52,705 nucleotides of DNA from Collybiopsis luxurians FD-317 M1 (lineage: Eukaryota; Basidiomycota; Agaricomycetes; Agaricales; Omphalotaceae), in NCBI GenBank assembly GCA_000827265.1, contig KN834782.1, positions 1 to 52,705 of the forward strand. Direction: 5' to 3'. The notes under the pieces are model-generated. The model searched no databases. It was not told the origin of the DNA and saw only the letters and a program-made list of their open reading frames with translations. The stretch's first letter is position 1. Each line of letters starts with the position of its first letter. Both the position numbers and the translations under genes were made by a program. This document shows, one piece after another, positions 1 through 12,792 of the stretch.

Positions 1-480
1 GATTATTGTATATGCCTACTATCGGTGGCGGGATATGTACGGCTATAAGAGTGTATGACTTTCCAGCAGTATTACACTTAAATCATACTTTCTTCCCAAC
101 CCGTACCTTCATCCTACAATAAGCTGAGGTTAGTAGAAGAATAGTATATTACTGTATAGCATGTACGTATCGCTTGCAGTCAAATTATAATATTGTTATA
201 TTCTTGTGTGGGTGGTATAATCCAATGGAATTTGCTCGTACCGCTTGCAATCAAATTATAATATCCTTGCGAGAATTATGAAAGTGACTAACGATTATAT
301 GTCGCCCTAACCCACCACAACATAAAGACAAGAATTTGAAGCTATTATATCAATTGTACCAATCATAACTCAACATAATCCCCTACAATTTTTCCGCCAA
401 TTTAGCGATGTACTGAATGAGAGTCCTAGCCAGTCTTTGAGCTGGAGAAGCATTACCAAACTGTAGGAGATATGTGAATT
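1..480. other. CpG-normal left edge with a short direct repeat
   Basis: No gene is recognised. Two 28 bp copies sharing 26 bases lie at 166-193 and 237-264; both contain CGCTTGCA followed by TCAAATTATAATAT. CpG is ordinary here and nearly disappears after about 480, so a boundary between unique sequence and an old repeat probably lies close to 380-480. The last residues of the transposase-like frame on the minus strand end at 383. Confidence 0.5.
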
Positions 481-1218
481 TATTACTGCCTTACCTGGGG
501 GATTTTAAGGAGGCAGTTAAATGCTCCTTGGGTGATTTTCTCTCTAACTGCCCATTGCAATACCTCCCAGTCAAGGCAGGACAAGAACAGTTTATAGCTT
601 TTGTCAACCAAGGCACTCATGCTGGTTAGGCTCTGGCTATGAGTTACAGCCTTTCCTGGCAGTTTCATTCCAATCAACAACATGTTCTTCTGGGGGATCA
701 TAAAGTTGGCAAGTAGCTGAAGAAGATGGTCCATCTTCATGACCAGGAGGAATATCTGGTAAATTGGGAAAATTGGTCCAAAGCTGAGTGAGATCTGTTT
801 TGTGCATCAGGCCAAAGTCCTTCTTGATGGAATCCATGACTTCTTCAACCAAATCTACCTTGCTATCTCTGTCAGAAACAGTTAACAGATCAGCACCAGT
901 TTCATCTGGAACTGGATTGGAATATGAAGTCAGAATGTTGACAGCATGATTGTTGTCAAAGCCATTGTTGCCAACAATAATACTTGGAAAAGAGGGGTGG
1001 GCTTGAGATGAGACTGAGGGTATCAAAAAATGTAATGGGGCCTGAGCCTGAATGGGAGCTGCAGCAGCATCAAAGTTTAAAGAGGCATATTGATTTTCAA
1101 AATATGGCTGATGGGTGGGGTCGCAAGTCAGCATGATATGTTTTTGAAGGTCAAAGCTGGTAGTAAAGGACAATGTACATGTCTCAATAGCACAGGGGAA
1201 ATTGCAGGAACCAGGCAT
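383..1218 (-). pseudogene. Truncated Plavaka-like transposase N-terminus with C2HC zinc finger
   Basis: On the minus strand an ATG at 1218 follows a good acceptor (TTTCAG). The protein opens with a zinc finger of pattern C-x4-C-x12-H-x4-C (FPCAIETC ... LQKHIMLTC), then a low-complexity linker and a frame change near 640. It continues with a stretch containing LDWEVLQWAV and NCLLKIPQ. The order of finger, acidic or Pro-rich linker and DWE-x-A-x-W block is what I know from the N-terminus of basidiomycete Plavaka (CMC) transposases. A possible 34 bp intron with GTAAGG donor and CTACAG acceptor lies near 460-493, after which an open stretch runs to TAG at 383. No DDE catalytic core is present, so it is a fragment. 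Family assignment is from memory of the family pattern. Confidence 0.5.
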
Positions 1219-1789
1219 CCTGAAAGTAAAACATGTACAAATGAGGTTTAGGACCCTAGGGATATGAAGAGCAGCTTTGAACAAGAAGGCAACTAAAGTT
1301 TCATAAATGTAGATTTCAATGCACTGTATAAGAATGAAATCAATTGATTGCAATAGTCATTGATAGGGAAGCTGAGGATAGAGTACCAGATGAGTGTCCA
1401 ACATGACAAAAACTGAACATGTTCCAAAGATTGGGTTACTTGCATATAGATTATCAAGATACATAAAACTACATTGCCATCCATCAAGAAAGATTGGCAG
1501 AGTAAAAAGACCGATGGATATGCTCAGCATTTACATGCTGCATGTGCTCTGGGTAGCAAGTTGTGTAGTGAGTTTGCAGAAGGCAAGTGATGGAAGGAGT
1601 TTCATTGGCTGGATGGCACCTACTGCGATTCAGTTAAAAACATCATCACCAAGAGATTGGTACACTGCTTTTGTGCCTTGAGCAGCAACACATGCAGAAG
1701 ATTCACTTCAATTTGGTGCATAATACATGGGACTAGAGTAGCGAGTAGAAATAGCAAAGCATCAAGGACAAAGCAAGCTATTGCGCACA
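1219..1789. other. No gene seen between the zinc-finger fragment and the tandem array
   Basis: AT-rich, CpG-poor sequence. Short open frames exist in both directions but show no splice logic or family resemblance. It probably belongs to the same decayed repeat as the flanks. Confidence 0.4.
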
Positions 1790-4240
1790 GGAGATATCAG
1801 CTTCAATAAAGTGGTGATTGAATACTTGTGCAAGTCAAGACCAGACCAGTGTCCCACCTAAAGCAGCATATGGACATCTAGGGAAATCCAGTGAGACTGC
1901 AAGAAACAAAAGTGCTTGAGCACATTTGTTACTAATATATCTGTGTGGAATTAAACCTCAGACAATCTCAAAGCCATCTTCTATTCATCCACATTGCTTA
2001 CAGTGACAAGTTTGTCCCTTGACACTTTTGAGTTGAGTGGGCAAAGCAGCTGAAAAAGCCAGCCTCTCAAGATCAGGATATAAGACATTCACATACTCAA
2101 CAGTGAATACAAACTACAAAAAGACAGTCAGAAACATGAATGACAAGTATATGGTTCAAGTTCTTATCTCCACTGGTTGCAATATCATCTCATCTTCCTG
2201 GGCTGCTAGGGCCCAAGGAAGTTCTAAGTCTTGCTGTTCACTCACAAGAAGGGACCCAAGCTGGCTAAAGAAGCCAGCCTTTATTGATCAAAGTATACAG
2301 ACACTGGTCGAGTGTGTGTTCATGCCTCAAACTGTCACACATGAGAGATTGGCTTCAATTTGGAAGATAACATGGCTGTTAAAGACTTGGGCAGTGAGAA
2401 GCAATACCAGACATCAACATGAAGTAGTTGAGCAATTGAACAAGCCAGCCTCTTAGTAAGGAAGGTTAAGAAAATCTGCTGAGACTGTAAGAAACAAAAG
2501 TGTTCAGGTATATTCAATGCTGTTGTATTGATGTAGAATTTACCTTGACAATCTAAAAACTACCTTTCTGTTCATCTACATCATGTTTGCAATGACAAGT
2601 TCATCCCTCAGCACTTTCTGAGTTCAATAACCAGAAAGTCAACTTAATGAAGTGGCCAAATAAGCCAGCCTCTTTCAATCAAGGTATAACTACATTCATA
2701 TACTCACTGGTGAACACAAGCTACAAAGAATAGTCAAAGATATGAATTATGGGTAGATAGTTCAATTTCTTACCTATGCTGGTCTTAATGACCTCACATC
2801 TTCCTCAGCTGCTCAGGCCTGATGAGGAAAGTCAGGATGTTCCAAAGTCTTGTCATCCACTTAAAGGAAGTAACCAGAGCTGGCTAAAGAAGCCATCCTT
2901 GATTGATGCTTGTCCAGTTGCAGCAGCTAGCTTAATACACAGACCCATCAAGTGCATCAGTTCATTGTGTTGGCATGCACATGAGATGTTGGGCTTCAAA
3001 TTGAGTAATAATGTGGTCATTGAACACTTGTGCAATGTGTAGCAATGCCAGACATCAAGACCAACACTCTGTACAAAGCAGCTGAACAAGCCAGGTGCTC
3101 CATATTGACATTTGAGGAAATCTGATGAGATAGCAAGAAGCAAAGATGTTCAGACAAATTTGTTGTTAGTATATTAATGAAGAATGTACCTATGACAATC
3201 TTGAAGCCATTTTCTCATTCATCTGCATCACTACAAGGACAAAGTCATCCTCAACACATTTGGATTCAATGACCTGAAATTTGACTTGATAAAACAGTTG
3301 AAAAAGCCAGCTTCTCGAGATCAAATATAGTGACATTCATATACTTCTTGGCAAATACAGGTTATATAAGGCTGCTCAGTGATATAAATTACAGGGATTA
3401 TGAGTAGACAGTTGGAGCTCACACCTATGATGGTACAGGATTGCTTGAAGTCAAAGTGCTCATCTAATCACAGCAGCAAACTTGAACTAGCTAAAGAAGC
3501 CAGCCTCTAACAATCAGAGTATGCAGAGACCCACTAAGTGTGTTCATGCCTCAAGCTATCACATGGTAGAGATTGGCTTTGATCTTGTGCATTGAGGGGA
3601 AATGCTAGATGTCAAGTCAGCACTCAACTTGAAGCAGCTGAACAAGCCAGCCTCTCAGTTTGGAAGGTTAGAGAAATCTAATGAGACTGCAAGAAACAAA
3701 AGTGTTAAGATGTATTCAATACTGGATATTGATGTGAAATTCACCTTGTGCAATTTTGAAGCCACCTTTCCATGACATCTACATCCCTTCAAATGACAAG
3801 TTCATCCCTTGACACTTTCCAGTTCAATGACTGGAAATTCAACTTCATGAAGTGGCTGAAAAAGCCAACCTCTAAAGATCAGGTTAAAACCTTATTCATA
3901 TACTCAACAGTGAATACAAGCTACAAAAGGGTGATCAGAGATATGAATTATGGGTAGATAGTTCAAGTTATTACCTATGCCTGTCTTAATATCATCTCAT
4001 CTTCCTGAGCTACTCGGGCCCAATGAGAAATGTCAGGATCTCCCAAATTCAAAGTTTCCTTAATTCAAATTGCTCTCATCCAGTGGCAGCAACTAATCCA
4101 GCTAAAGAAGATGCCTTCTCTGAATGAGCATTTGCACAGATCTGTCAAGTGTCTCTCAAGATTCCTTCAAAAAATCCCATATCACACAGCTCCTGTCCAG
4201 TGTGCAGACAATGTCGTAGAGTATATTAATGGTGTAGCTT
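1790..4240. repeat. Decayed ~610 bp tandem array with ~200 bp subunits
   Basis: About four diverged copies of a ~610 bp unit run head to tail. One landmark (GCCAGCCTCT-like followed by GATCA and a CATATACTCA block) recurs near 2057, 2662, 3304 and 3862. A second (GCTAAAGAAGCC) recurs near 2262, 2880, 3488 and 4098. A third (TGAACAAGCCAG then GAGACTG and AAACAAAAGTGTT) recurs near 2438, 3080 and 3632, with a partial copy at 1860-1920. The three landmarks share AAGCCAGCCTCT, so each unit seems to be built from three related ~200 bp monomers. No consistent reading frame survives. Confidence 0.75.
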
Positions 4241-5560
4241 GATGGCAGATGCTTGAAAAGTTGCTCAGCCAGGGAAAAGGTGTAGTGTTGGCATTCCCCT
4301 GAGGTAGTCATATTAACTAGGAACAAAACTCAGTCATGATGGCAAAGTAAACCCATGAGTGCAGTAGAGTCAAAGAATTGCATGCTAGCTTTTTGTCTGT
4401 CACCATCAGCAGCTGTGAAGCTCTCTTTGCATGCATCCAAAGTGAAATTCAGTACTCTGAGGGGGCCCTCATAGCAATCCTCTTCAGAAGGCATTTCCAG
4501 TCTCTCTTTCTAATGTTGGCCTTTAGTCACTGGCCATACCGTCTCAATGAACTTTTGCCAAAGGCTTGCATTTTTGGGCAGAATAAACACACTACAGGGG
4601 CGTTCAATTGGAGGGTCAATAGTAGTCAGCTTGTTGTGCTTTTGTGTGATCAAATGGGCATCTATCTCCACTATAATGCTAAGCCTGAAGGGTAAGATCA
4701 GTACTGCACATTGTGTGATATAACAACACAGGCTCACCAGTCCTTGAAACAGGATTCCCTGCTGAAGCACAGTGGACACTGTGCTCTCAGATATCCTGAA
4801 GGGCAGCTCAGAAGCTCAGAGGGTAGGTCTTCTATACAAACTCATTTTGGAGGACTCAGTCTACCATTGCTATTGGATAAATTCACATTCCTCTGCAACA
4901 TCTTCTCAAAGTTTTTGCCGCAATAAAAGAACAATAGGATCAATGACTTGACTAGCACTCAATTGCAGAATGTTGAACCAGCGGAGTGAGTTTGTGAAGC
5001 GCCATCGCAGGGTATCCTATTTGAGTCATTAACATCAATTAATATTCTATCCTTTCTTTGAGATAAAATACCTGTCCATACAACTAAAATCCCTGCACTT
5101 TCAGAAAGTCTTTGATAGTGCCCAAAAGAGCAGCAATGTTAGGAGAAATCCAGTGAAAAAGGCAAGTAATGGGGTCTAGCAGTCAAATATTGATGGCCAA
5201 GGATGGTCACAGGGGAGCACACCCAAAGAGCCCACACTCAATGAGCTCAATTGCCACCAGTCGACAAGTGCAATATCAGAGCACAATTTTTTAAATCTCT
5301 AATTAATCATTAGTTTGGTACTCAATGTGCAGGCAGCATGAACAAATGTACTGTTAAATCTAACCACCAATACCTCATGTTCCATTGGGCTGGTTATTTT
5401 TTGTGGTATCTTGACTCACTCTTCCAACAGAGCTTGAAGATTCAATGTTAAAGAAGGCAGGCTTCTCCCTAAAATACACTGGGAGTAAACTCAATGCAGT
5501 TGTGCAAATGTCTACTTTGAACACTGACCATCTTGGTGAGCAGCCTTTGCCGCTCTTACA
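4241..5560. other. Repeat-flanking sequence without a recognised gene
   Basis: Open frames at 4378-4695 (plus) and 4510-4779 (minus) overlap each other and match no family I know. CpG starts to reappear at 4980-5010 and is common from about 5540, marking the transition to the gene island. Confidence 0.4.
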
Positions 5561-5689
5561 TAGCACGCGTGTCGCATGTTGATTCTTTTGTATGACTTAG
5601 ATGTGAGTTTGGTCATGCTCAAGGGAAGCTTCCAAAATATCACCACTGGATTGGAACGCCTGAGATCAAAGACCCAATGTTCAATCAAA

Positions 5690-6313
5690 TCGTAAAATAT
5701 TCATCTGCATAATATATCGGTCGATATTGATATTTGTAATAGGATATCTCACCAGAATACTCATTTCAAGGATGCTTTGTCAGCATTCGGAGAAATTAAC
5801 CATCGGTTTCCTGCCTACCAAATACAGGAACAGTCTGCCACCACTCACAATCTTCTTGCATCTGTAGATATGCAGCTCAAGAACCTGAATGCAATCATAG
5901 ACATCTGGACTGCAATGCCTGAGACCATTCTTGAAGAGCAGGAACTCATCTTCAGAGCGGAACAGGCTGTAAATTCACTGCCTTTCTTTGTTTGGTTTGT
6001 TCTTTTTGGAGAACAAAATGCGCACTTGAAGGAGGCTTTGGACAGAGAGGGTTGAGCTCTTGGGGCTCACATCGAGTTGCTCAATAAAATACTTCCAGTG
6101 ACTTGCTTGCTAGCAGTCCACCTGCAGGAAGTTAGAGACAATTTGGCAGACATCGTGGATCTTTACCAGGCTATGGCGGTTTCGAGGTATCATTTCAGAT
6201 ATCCCTCTTTCAAAAACCTCGAATGCCTCTTAGGAGCGCTCGACAACTCCCTCGATTGTCTTGCTCAGGTTATCCACACTAACTCAGGAATGAATGCTAA
6301 CTTTTGTATTTGA
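5690..6313 (+). pseudogene. Helical coding fragment of unknown family
   Basis: One frame is open from about 5700 to 6313 apart from a single TGA at 6053-6055. The translation is largely helical: acidic and leucine-rich stretches around ATTHNLLASVDMQLKNLNAI and LQEVRDNLADIVDLYQ. The residues on either side of the TGA read smoothly (REG, then ALGAHIELLNKIL), which fits a CGA-to-TGA change. GTAAAT at about 5970 could be an intron donor instead. No ATG or conserved domain is evident, so start and function are unknown. It sits upstream of the 6.8 kb gene in the same orientation and could be its neighbour or a remnant. Confidence 0.4.
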
Positions 6314-6819
6314 ACATCGCGTAGCTTGTGGGCTTGTTTTGATTATGTGTTTGCGAGTACTTCTTCTTTGCCTTGCTTTATATTTTAGACTGCATCTTAC
6401 TTCCCTACTCATGACATTGACACTGTCGTTGAAACAGAGTGGCTGATACTCAATTGTCTGTATCGTGAACATTTGCAATCCTACAGCAGCCTCGAGCCTT
6501 GGTGATGATGATAAGTCAAGAAGCTTCAAGGATTGAGCAATCATTGACAATATTAATTGTCAGATGCATTCTTATCTGCACTCTTACTTGTGAGGATTCA
6601 AACTGAAAGGGGTTCCATCATAGTCCTAATATAGAGCTCTAGAGTTCTTTGTCCTGCAGCTCAAAGAAATGCACCTTGGTTCTCGATGCACCTTTACTCT
6701 AACTTCATCCTTAGTGAGTGAGCCACTTATAAACGTTAGCTCTTTCTAAACCTACTACTCTTCTCTTTCCTCTTATCAGATTGGAAACATTGTCAATCTC
6801 GAGATTCCTCCAGCAATCT
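6314..6819. other. Intergenic / 5' region of the repeat-protein gene
   Basis: A pyrimidine-rich tract at 6745-6778 ends in TTATCAG, and a GTGAGT lies at 6713. A 5' UTR intron of about 67 bp (6713-6779) is therefore plausible just ahead of the chosen ATG at 6820. No other coding signal is seen. Confidence 0.35.
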
Positions 6820-9800
6820 ATGAATACCATCACACTACTAGGCAAGCGCAAGCGCGAGCCAGATTCTCAATTGTCAATGCCAGAGTCGAAGCGTCATAAA
6901 GACGAAAGGTTCAATTCTTTGCTGGAGGTAGCGGTTCAATTGGGTAAATGCAAGCGTGGGGATGAACCTCTTCAGATTTCACTCCCTAAAGGCACCACAG
7001 TTGCTGAAACCTCATTGCTGAAGGCTAAGTGTCTCAAAGAGACCAGTGAATGTCAAAGTGGAGACCACTTATCTCTCCGTTCTCCTTCCAACTTCCATCA
7101 TGGTTTGAGAGGTTTTTATAAATTCTTCCCTAGTACCACTACACTAGCGCTAACGGGCACGCGGTCAGGCATTTCATCCATCAAGCTCGGTGCATCTTCA
7201 CCCTCATTTCAACCACAGCCACCCATTTCTGACTCTTCCGCCACACTCGCTCATCCTCAAACTCTAGAAACTGATACGCACTCCTTTACTAAATCCATTC
7301 ATTCTCGACCTTTCCGTGAGGAAACTATTTGACTTCGCAAATATCCGAAATGACACATGTAACTTCTCCTTCGTCAATTCCCACTGTAGAGATAAGCACT
7401 CAATTCTCCCCATTACTTCCTGCCGGAGTTGGCTCTGCATATGGCTTTGTACTGCCTGGTACATCATCCAGCAATCAACGATCCTCCTCGACTCATCTCA
7501 TTGAAGAGATCAATCTTGACTCTCGCACACCTCTTGTAGACGACACTGAAAAGCAATACTTTGTTTCATCCCTCAAGGATGCTTGCACTTCTGTATGCAT
7601 TGTGGGGTGCAACCATCGCAATTCAGATAATAAGGAACATCAAAAGGAAGAACATCGCTCAGAGGGCTGTTGTAACTCTAATGATGTGGCCAGAGTAGAC
7701 GACAAAGATCATAAGGACAGTGCGCTTCTGGTACAACCAATGGTCCTCTCCCCGCATGATACGCCTGGAGGAATTGACATCAGTTATGGTCATTCCATGA
7801 CAGACAAAATTCTGGATGAACATACTCAGCCTGACACTGAATGCGGTGCAACTGCCCAACCTTCCCATCATGACTACGTGGACTCTGCTTCCCCTGACAC
7901 AGTATTTTCCATCCCTCAGGAAGTTCACCCTGACATAGCTCATTTTGACTTCCATGCCAGCACAATCGATCACCAGCTATCACAAATTGCTTATGATATC
8001 GACACTTATTTTAACGAGGGGGACAGTCATACTGCGTATCCCAGTGATACTCGCTATGACAGTGTCGGAGAGACAATTCCATCCACTCCGCCTCCGGAGG
8101 TTCACTCTCAAATTGCTCATTCCGACTTCAATCTCAATGTCCGGCTCTCCCAGTTCTTTGAAGAGTCTAAACCTATAGTCGTTGAGTTCGGGGCAATCGG
8201 CCAGCCACCCGATAACTATTTTCACCCTCCCGTCGAGAGGTATGATGACTTGCAGCAAAATGGGGACTCACAGACAAACATTGAATACGACATTGTTGAT
8301 GATGGTCTATACGACTTCTTTGATCCTACATCTGTAACCACCCCGCCTTCGGATCCAGAGTTTCACCCTGGAGTGGCCCACCCTGACTTCGATGCTGCTA
8401 CAGTTGGCCGCACCTTCGAAGACCATACTGACATTGGCGTCAAACTCAGATTGATAGGCCAGCCATTCAATACCAATGTTGCTGCTGCCGTTGATGCATA
8501 TGATTACTGGCAGCAAAACATTGAACCACAGACGAACAGTGAATATGACTGCCCCAATGATCCCTCCCCTGGTACTGTTATTTCTACCCCGCCTCCCAAT
8601 GTTCAGCCTGATGGAGGTCATCATTTTGACCCCGAAATAGGTTCAATAGGCCAGTCACCCGATACCAAAGTTCCTGCTATCGTTATTGGATTCAATGACT
8701 CAAAGCAAAAAAGTGATTCACAGACGAACGGCAAATATCACTCCTCCCAGGCTCTCTTCTCTACCCCGCCTCCAGATGTTCAGCTTGATGCAGGTTGATT
8801 CTACCTCGATTCTGGTATCGGCCAGTTAACTGACAACCATACTCATTTTGACATTGAAAATGGCGAGATCGGCCATGGGTCTGCTACTGGTGTTCCAACC
8901 ATCGTTGAGGGATACAATGACTCGCAGCAAAGCAGTGATCCACCAACGAACAGCGAATACTACCTAACCAATGACATTTCCCCCGATGCTGTTTTGTCTA
9001 CCCCGACTCAAAATGCTCAGCTTGATACAGATCGATTCGGACTCGATGCCAGTGGTGCCCAGTTTTCTAATAGTACACATGTCGACATTGAAAACTGTGC
9101 AGACAAGGGTTATCTTCCTTGTAGTGTGCCGTGTTTGACTCATCCTATGTCCCTGCAGGAGCCTGTCTTTGGATCTCATGCCGACGGTAATCCTACTGTG
9201 CCTCCCTTGGCCACACCTATTTCTTTGTGTGCATACAATTCCCTAGCTCTTAGCAAAGCATATCTTCTGTCTGGCATGGAACCCACCAGTGGACACGGAA
9301 ATGAAATTGCTAGGCCATTTCCGCAGACCCATCTTTACCAACATGAATTCTACTCGATGGATGTCGATGATGGCTCCATTGTTGATGGATGTGATGACTC
9401 GCAGCAAAGCTATGACCCACCGACGAGTGGTGAATATGACTTCACTAATGATATTTTCTCTACCCCACCTCCAGATGTTCGGCTCAATCCAGGTCAATTT
9501 GAACTCAATGCCGGTGGTGGCCAATTTTCTAATAAACATACTCATGTCGGCGTTGAAGTCTGTCAAGACGAGGGTTATTTTCCTTGAATTGCGCTGAGCT
9601 CGACTCATCCTCTGTCCCTGCATAAACCTGTCTTGAAATTTCATGCCGACGGTAATCCTACCGAGCCTTCGGCCAGACTTGTTTTTTTGTGCGCACCAGG
9701 TTCCCTAGGTCATAGCGAAGTATACCCTCAGCCTGATATGGAATTCACCAACGAAATAGGAAGAGAACGCATCAGGCCACTTCTGCAGACCCGTCCTTCT

Positions 9801-11204
9801 CATGAGCATGATCCCTACTTGATGGACATCGATGATGACCACAATTTGGAAAAACTCAGAATTTGGATGATAGCAGAGATTGAGGGAATCATACAAGATC
9901 ACGTCCCGGAACAAATGGTTTGCAGTCATTTCCTACCAACCATCTAGATCTTTTTCTAATTATCTTCCCAGAAAGCTCATTTCAGGAAGTTTCTATCCCT
10001 TTCTGCAGATGAACCGTCTCAAGTAATGATTGCCTTGCATAGCTACGTGGGTGCTGCTCAACATTCTACTGTACCTACTTCATGCCAAGGCCAGGATGGC
10101 AATGGCAATGGCGGTGCAGGCGATGACGCAGTGCCGGAGCATAGGAATGTTCCTAAGAAATGCCCCACTGACAAAATCAAGCTCGCTGCTCGAGTCCGTG
10201 AGGAAATCAAAAAAATACTGCAGCCGCATGGCAAAAAGCTCAGCGATAGATGTGCCCAAAGATGGGAGCTGAAAGATTACCAGGAAGCCAAGATAGCAGG
10301 TCCCACCGTTGAAAATTTCAAGTTGGACTTGGAGAGCAAGGGGGTTTTGTCTCCATGGAATCAAGCAGCTGCCAATCTCTTTATTCCCTTCTTCCAGTCT
10401 CTGCCTGACGGCGGGCAGTGGACTGCTGATGAAATTCGGCATGCATTTTTTATGCACCTTATTTCCCTTCAGTGACAGGTAGTGGCAGCAGGAGAAGATT
10501 CTTCTGCATCCTCAAAAAGGGTGTCTAAGAAGCAGCGGGACTGGAGGACAGCCCGGCGCGAAAAAGTAGGTCAATTTGACTAGTTACGAGTTTCTGGTTT
10601 AATTGTTCTCTTCTTTCAGCTATATCAATGTCGAATGAAAGCATTTGAAATTATACGGCTCAGGTATCCTGATGAAGTATTGGAGCAGCTTCAAGAAGCG
10701 GTGAACAAGATCACCTGGGATATGATGAGTGGGGATGAGACTGATCCTCAGAGTATAGACTGCGAAGAGAAACGCTACTGGATCAGATGTCATGAGTGGG
10801 TTTCAACCGAGCTATCCAACTTTTTGGAATACCTTTCAGCGCTCTACATCGCTTTTCAATACCTTGAGAATGGAGCATATTCTCAAGGAGTTTTTCCTCT
10901 CATCCGTACCTGCCGCCCCAATTTTGTTGAAGGGAATGTTCATACGGTGCCCAAAGAATGCCCCCAGAATTTTTATTCTCAAGCTTGGCTGAGGGACAGT
11001 CCAGATCACGCAATGACTATTCAACCATCTCAGGACTTATCATTGAAGCTTCCTGAGGCAGCTACTCAGTGAGTACAAACTTAATTTACCACTCGAGACA
11101 ATAGAATCGAAACTTCAATTGATAGACTTGCAAAATGCTTCTTGCATGTTCGGACACGAACCAAGTTGCCTCTCAGGAATGATGATCCAATTCTGGATGC
11201 ATGA
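6820..11204 (+). CDS. Five-exon repeat protein with NLS and conserved agaricomycete C-terminal domain; three in-frame TGA
   Basis: Exons 6820-7315, 7390-9917, 9972-10565, 10620-11068 and 11126-11204 join in frame to 1382 codons; all introns are 54-74 bp with GT and AG ends. The start is the first ATG, just before a nuclear-localisation-like stretch (GKRKREPDS ... ESKRHKDER). The middle holds seven diverged units with STPPP-like cores (near 7904, 8082, 8337, 8582, 8759, 8997, 9459), each followed by H/F-D-F and SQTNxEYD-like segments. The C-terminal ~350 residues (TVENFKLDLES, WNQAA, DMMSGDET, PQNFYSQAWL) match a recurrent agaricomycete family of unknown function. TGA codons interrupt at 8796, 9585 and 10473. 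At 8796 the other units carry CGA or CAA; at 10473 the family suggests Arg. Likely a young pseudogene, or an allele read through by some means not visible here. Confidence 0.7.
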
Positions 11205-11261
11205 TGGTTTATATTGATGTAATTATAGTGTCTATCTTAGTCTATCTATCTAATTGAACAT

Positions 11262-12792
11262 ATGATGACATGCATGAGATGCTCCTTTGATGAATATCTA
11301 GGCACTTATATTCATTCATTCTTTCTTATGCCACTCGAGTGGAGAGAAGACGTCACTCTGCAACTTGCTCGTCCTGCAGGCATTAGTTTCTGTCAGGTTG
11401 CACTTTCGTTCGACGGGCGATATCTCACTGTTGCCTTTGGAAATGGAGCAGAGATTTGGGATACCACCAATGCATTGCATACCTCGCAGCCGACCTACCA
11501 ACTAAGAGGTTCAACGCCTATCACATCAATGACATGGTTCCTGAGCCACCCAACCCTCATTTGCATGCATGACGGTTCCCGCATGTACATCATAATATTC
11601 ACCCCAACTGGTTTTTCTACTGTTGGCTTTCGAAGATCTGAAGGTCACGACACAGCAAAAGTGGCTGCAATCTTGAACGAGCGACTGATTGCTGTTGGAT
11701 ATAATGGTTTTGTAGAGATTAGACAAGAAATCTTAGGCGAGGAACTTTTTATTTGTTAATTCACTGGGTAGAACTGAACGCATTGCTTAGAACCTCATGG
11801 AGCATCATGGTCCTGCTTGGGTTTGCTGCCTAGCCCTCCTGCTATCAGTGGTCTTGTCCTTGATGATTTGGTGGTCCAATCTGTCCATTCTTTGCACTCA
11901 AGCAATGTAGTCGTTTCATACATTGGCCCTGGTTTGAGCGCCACATTAGTGGTGTATGTACCATGATTTTGCCTTCGACAATGGAACTAATGAGTGTGTT
12001 AAGGTCCTGGCGTATAAGGTCTCTACAACCATTTTCTGTCAAAGTTGACGTCGTTCGTGAGATACGGGGAACGGTGTATGTTATTTCGATCAAGTCTTCA
12101 TGTCACTAATGATCAGCGCATCAGTGCCGATGTATCTAGCACTCTGGAGAGCCTACTTATTATAGATCCTGTCTTCGGTGCCTACCGATTGTACACTCTT
12201 GGGGCTGCACAAATTATTCAAAATTTTTTACCCTGAAATAAGGGTGATTCCGTTGCCCAGCCAATTTCAGCTACTAAGTTTCTAGATGTCAATTGTGTTG
12301 TTGGAACTGGTGCAGGTCAAATGGTAATATGGAAAGACGACAGTCTCCGGCTTCAAAACTTGATATTTCACAACTATAGTAAGTGATATGTACTGAAAAG
12401 GGTGAATCATTGATATTGAAAAGCCTCTAGCTACTCAGATTGTGGACTCTTTATCGGTTGAATACCTTCCACTCACTCACCCTCATTGCTTACTGATTCA
12501 ACTTTCAAGTCTGCCTATGATAAAGTCCATGATGTAGGCTGGATTGCAGCATTGGTTAACCACCCAGACCGAGTTGACATTGTCCTTTGGCGAACTGTCA
12601 TCGTAGGTGAGTAATATGACTGTCTTAATTTGGCTACACACTCAGAACCAATATAGATTGTCACACTCCTTCCACGAAGACTCGCAATTGCTGGATTCCA
12701 ATCTGTATCATGATCGGTTTTGTTGCTGTGGCGTATGCCATGTATTTTCCGCTACGGGTTATGAATAAATGGCATATCTCCTCTACCTCTTA
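11262..12792 (+). pseudogene. Decayed WD40-repeat gene with C-terminal membrane anchor
   Basis: The frame from 11262 to 11759 has WD40 hallmarks: VALSFDGRYLTVAFGNGAEIWD, a second blade ending in the ICMHDGSRMYII segment, and a third (LIAVGYNGFVEI). Later pieces continue the propeller (SNVVVSYIGPGL near 11900, VVGTGAGQMVIWKDD near 12300, DIVLWRTVIV near 12590). A clean intron with GTGAGT and TATAG (about 12607-12658) leads to a last exon with a hydrophobic helix (WIPICIMIGFVAVAYAMYF) and stop at about 12792. WD40 proteins with a single C-terminal membrane segment are common in Agaricomycetes. The frame breaks at 11757-12040, and a TGA lies at 12234, so it is not expected to work. The first blade looks truncated. 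Confidence 0.6.

Noticed and set aside
7659..9929. Long minus-strand open frames opposite the repeat-protein gene
   Set aside because: They lie entirely opposite a spliced plus-strand frame with repeat units and show no domains of their own.
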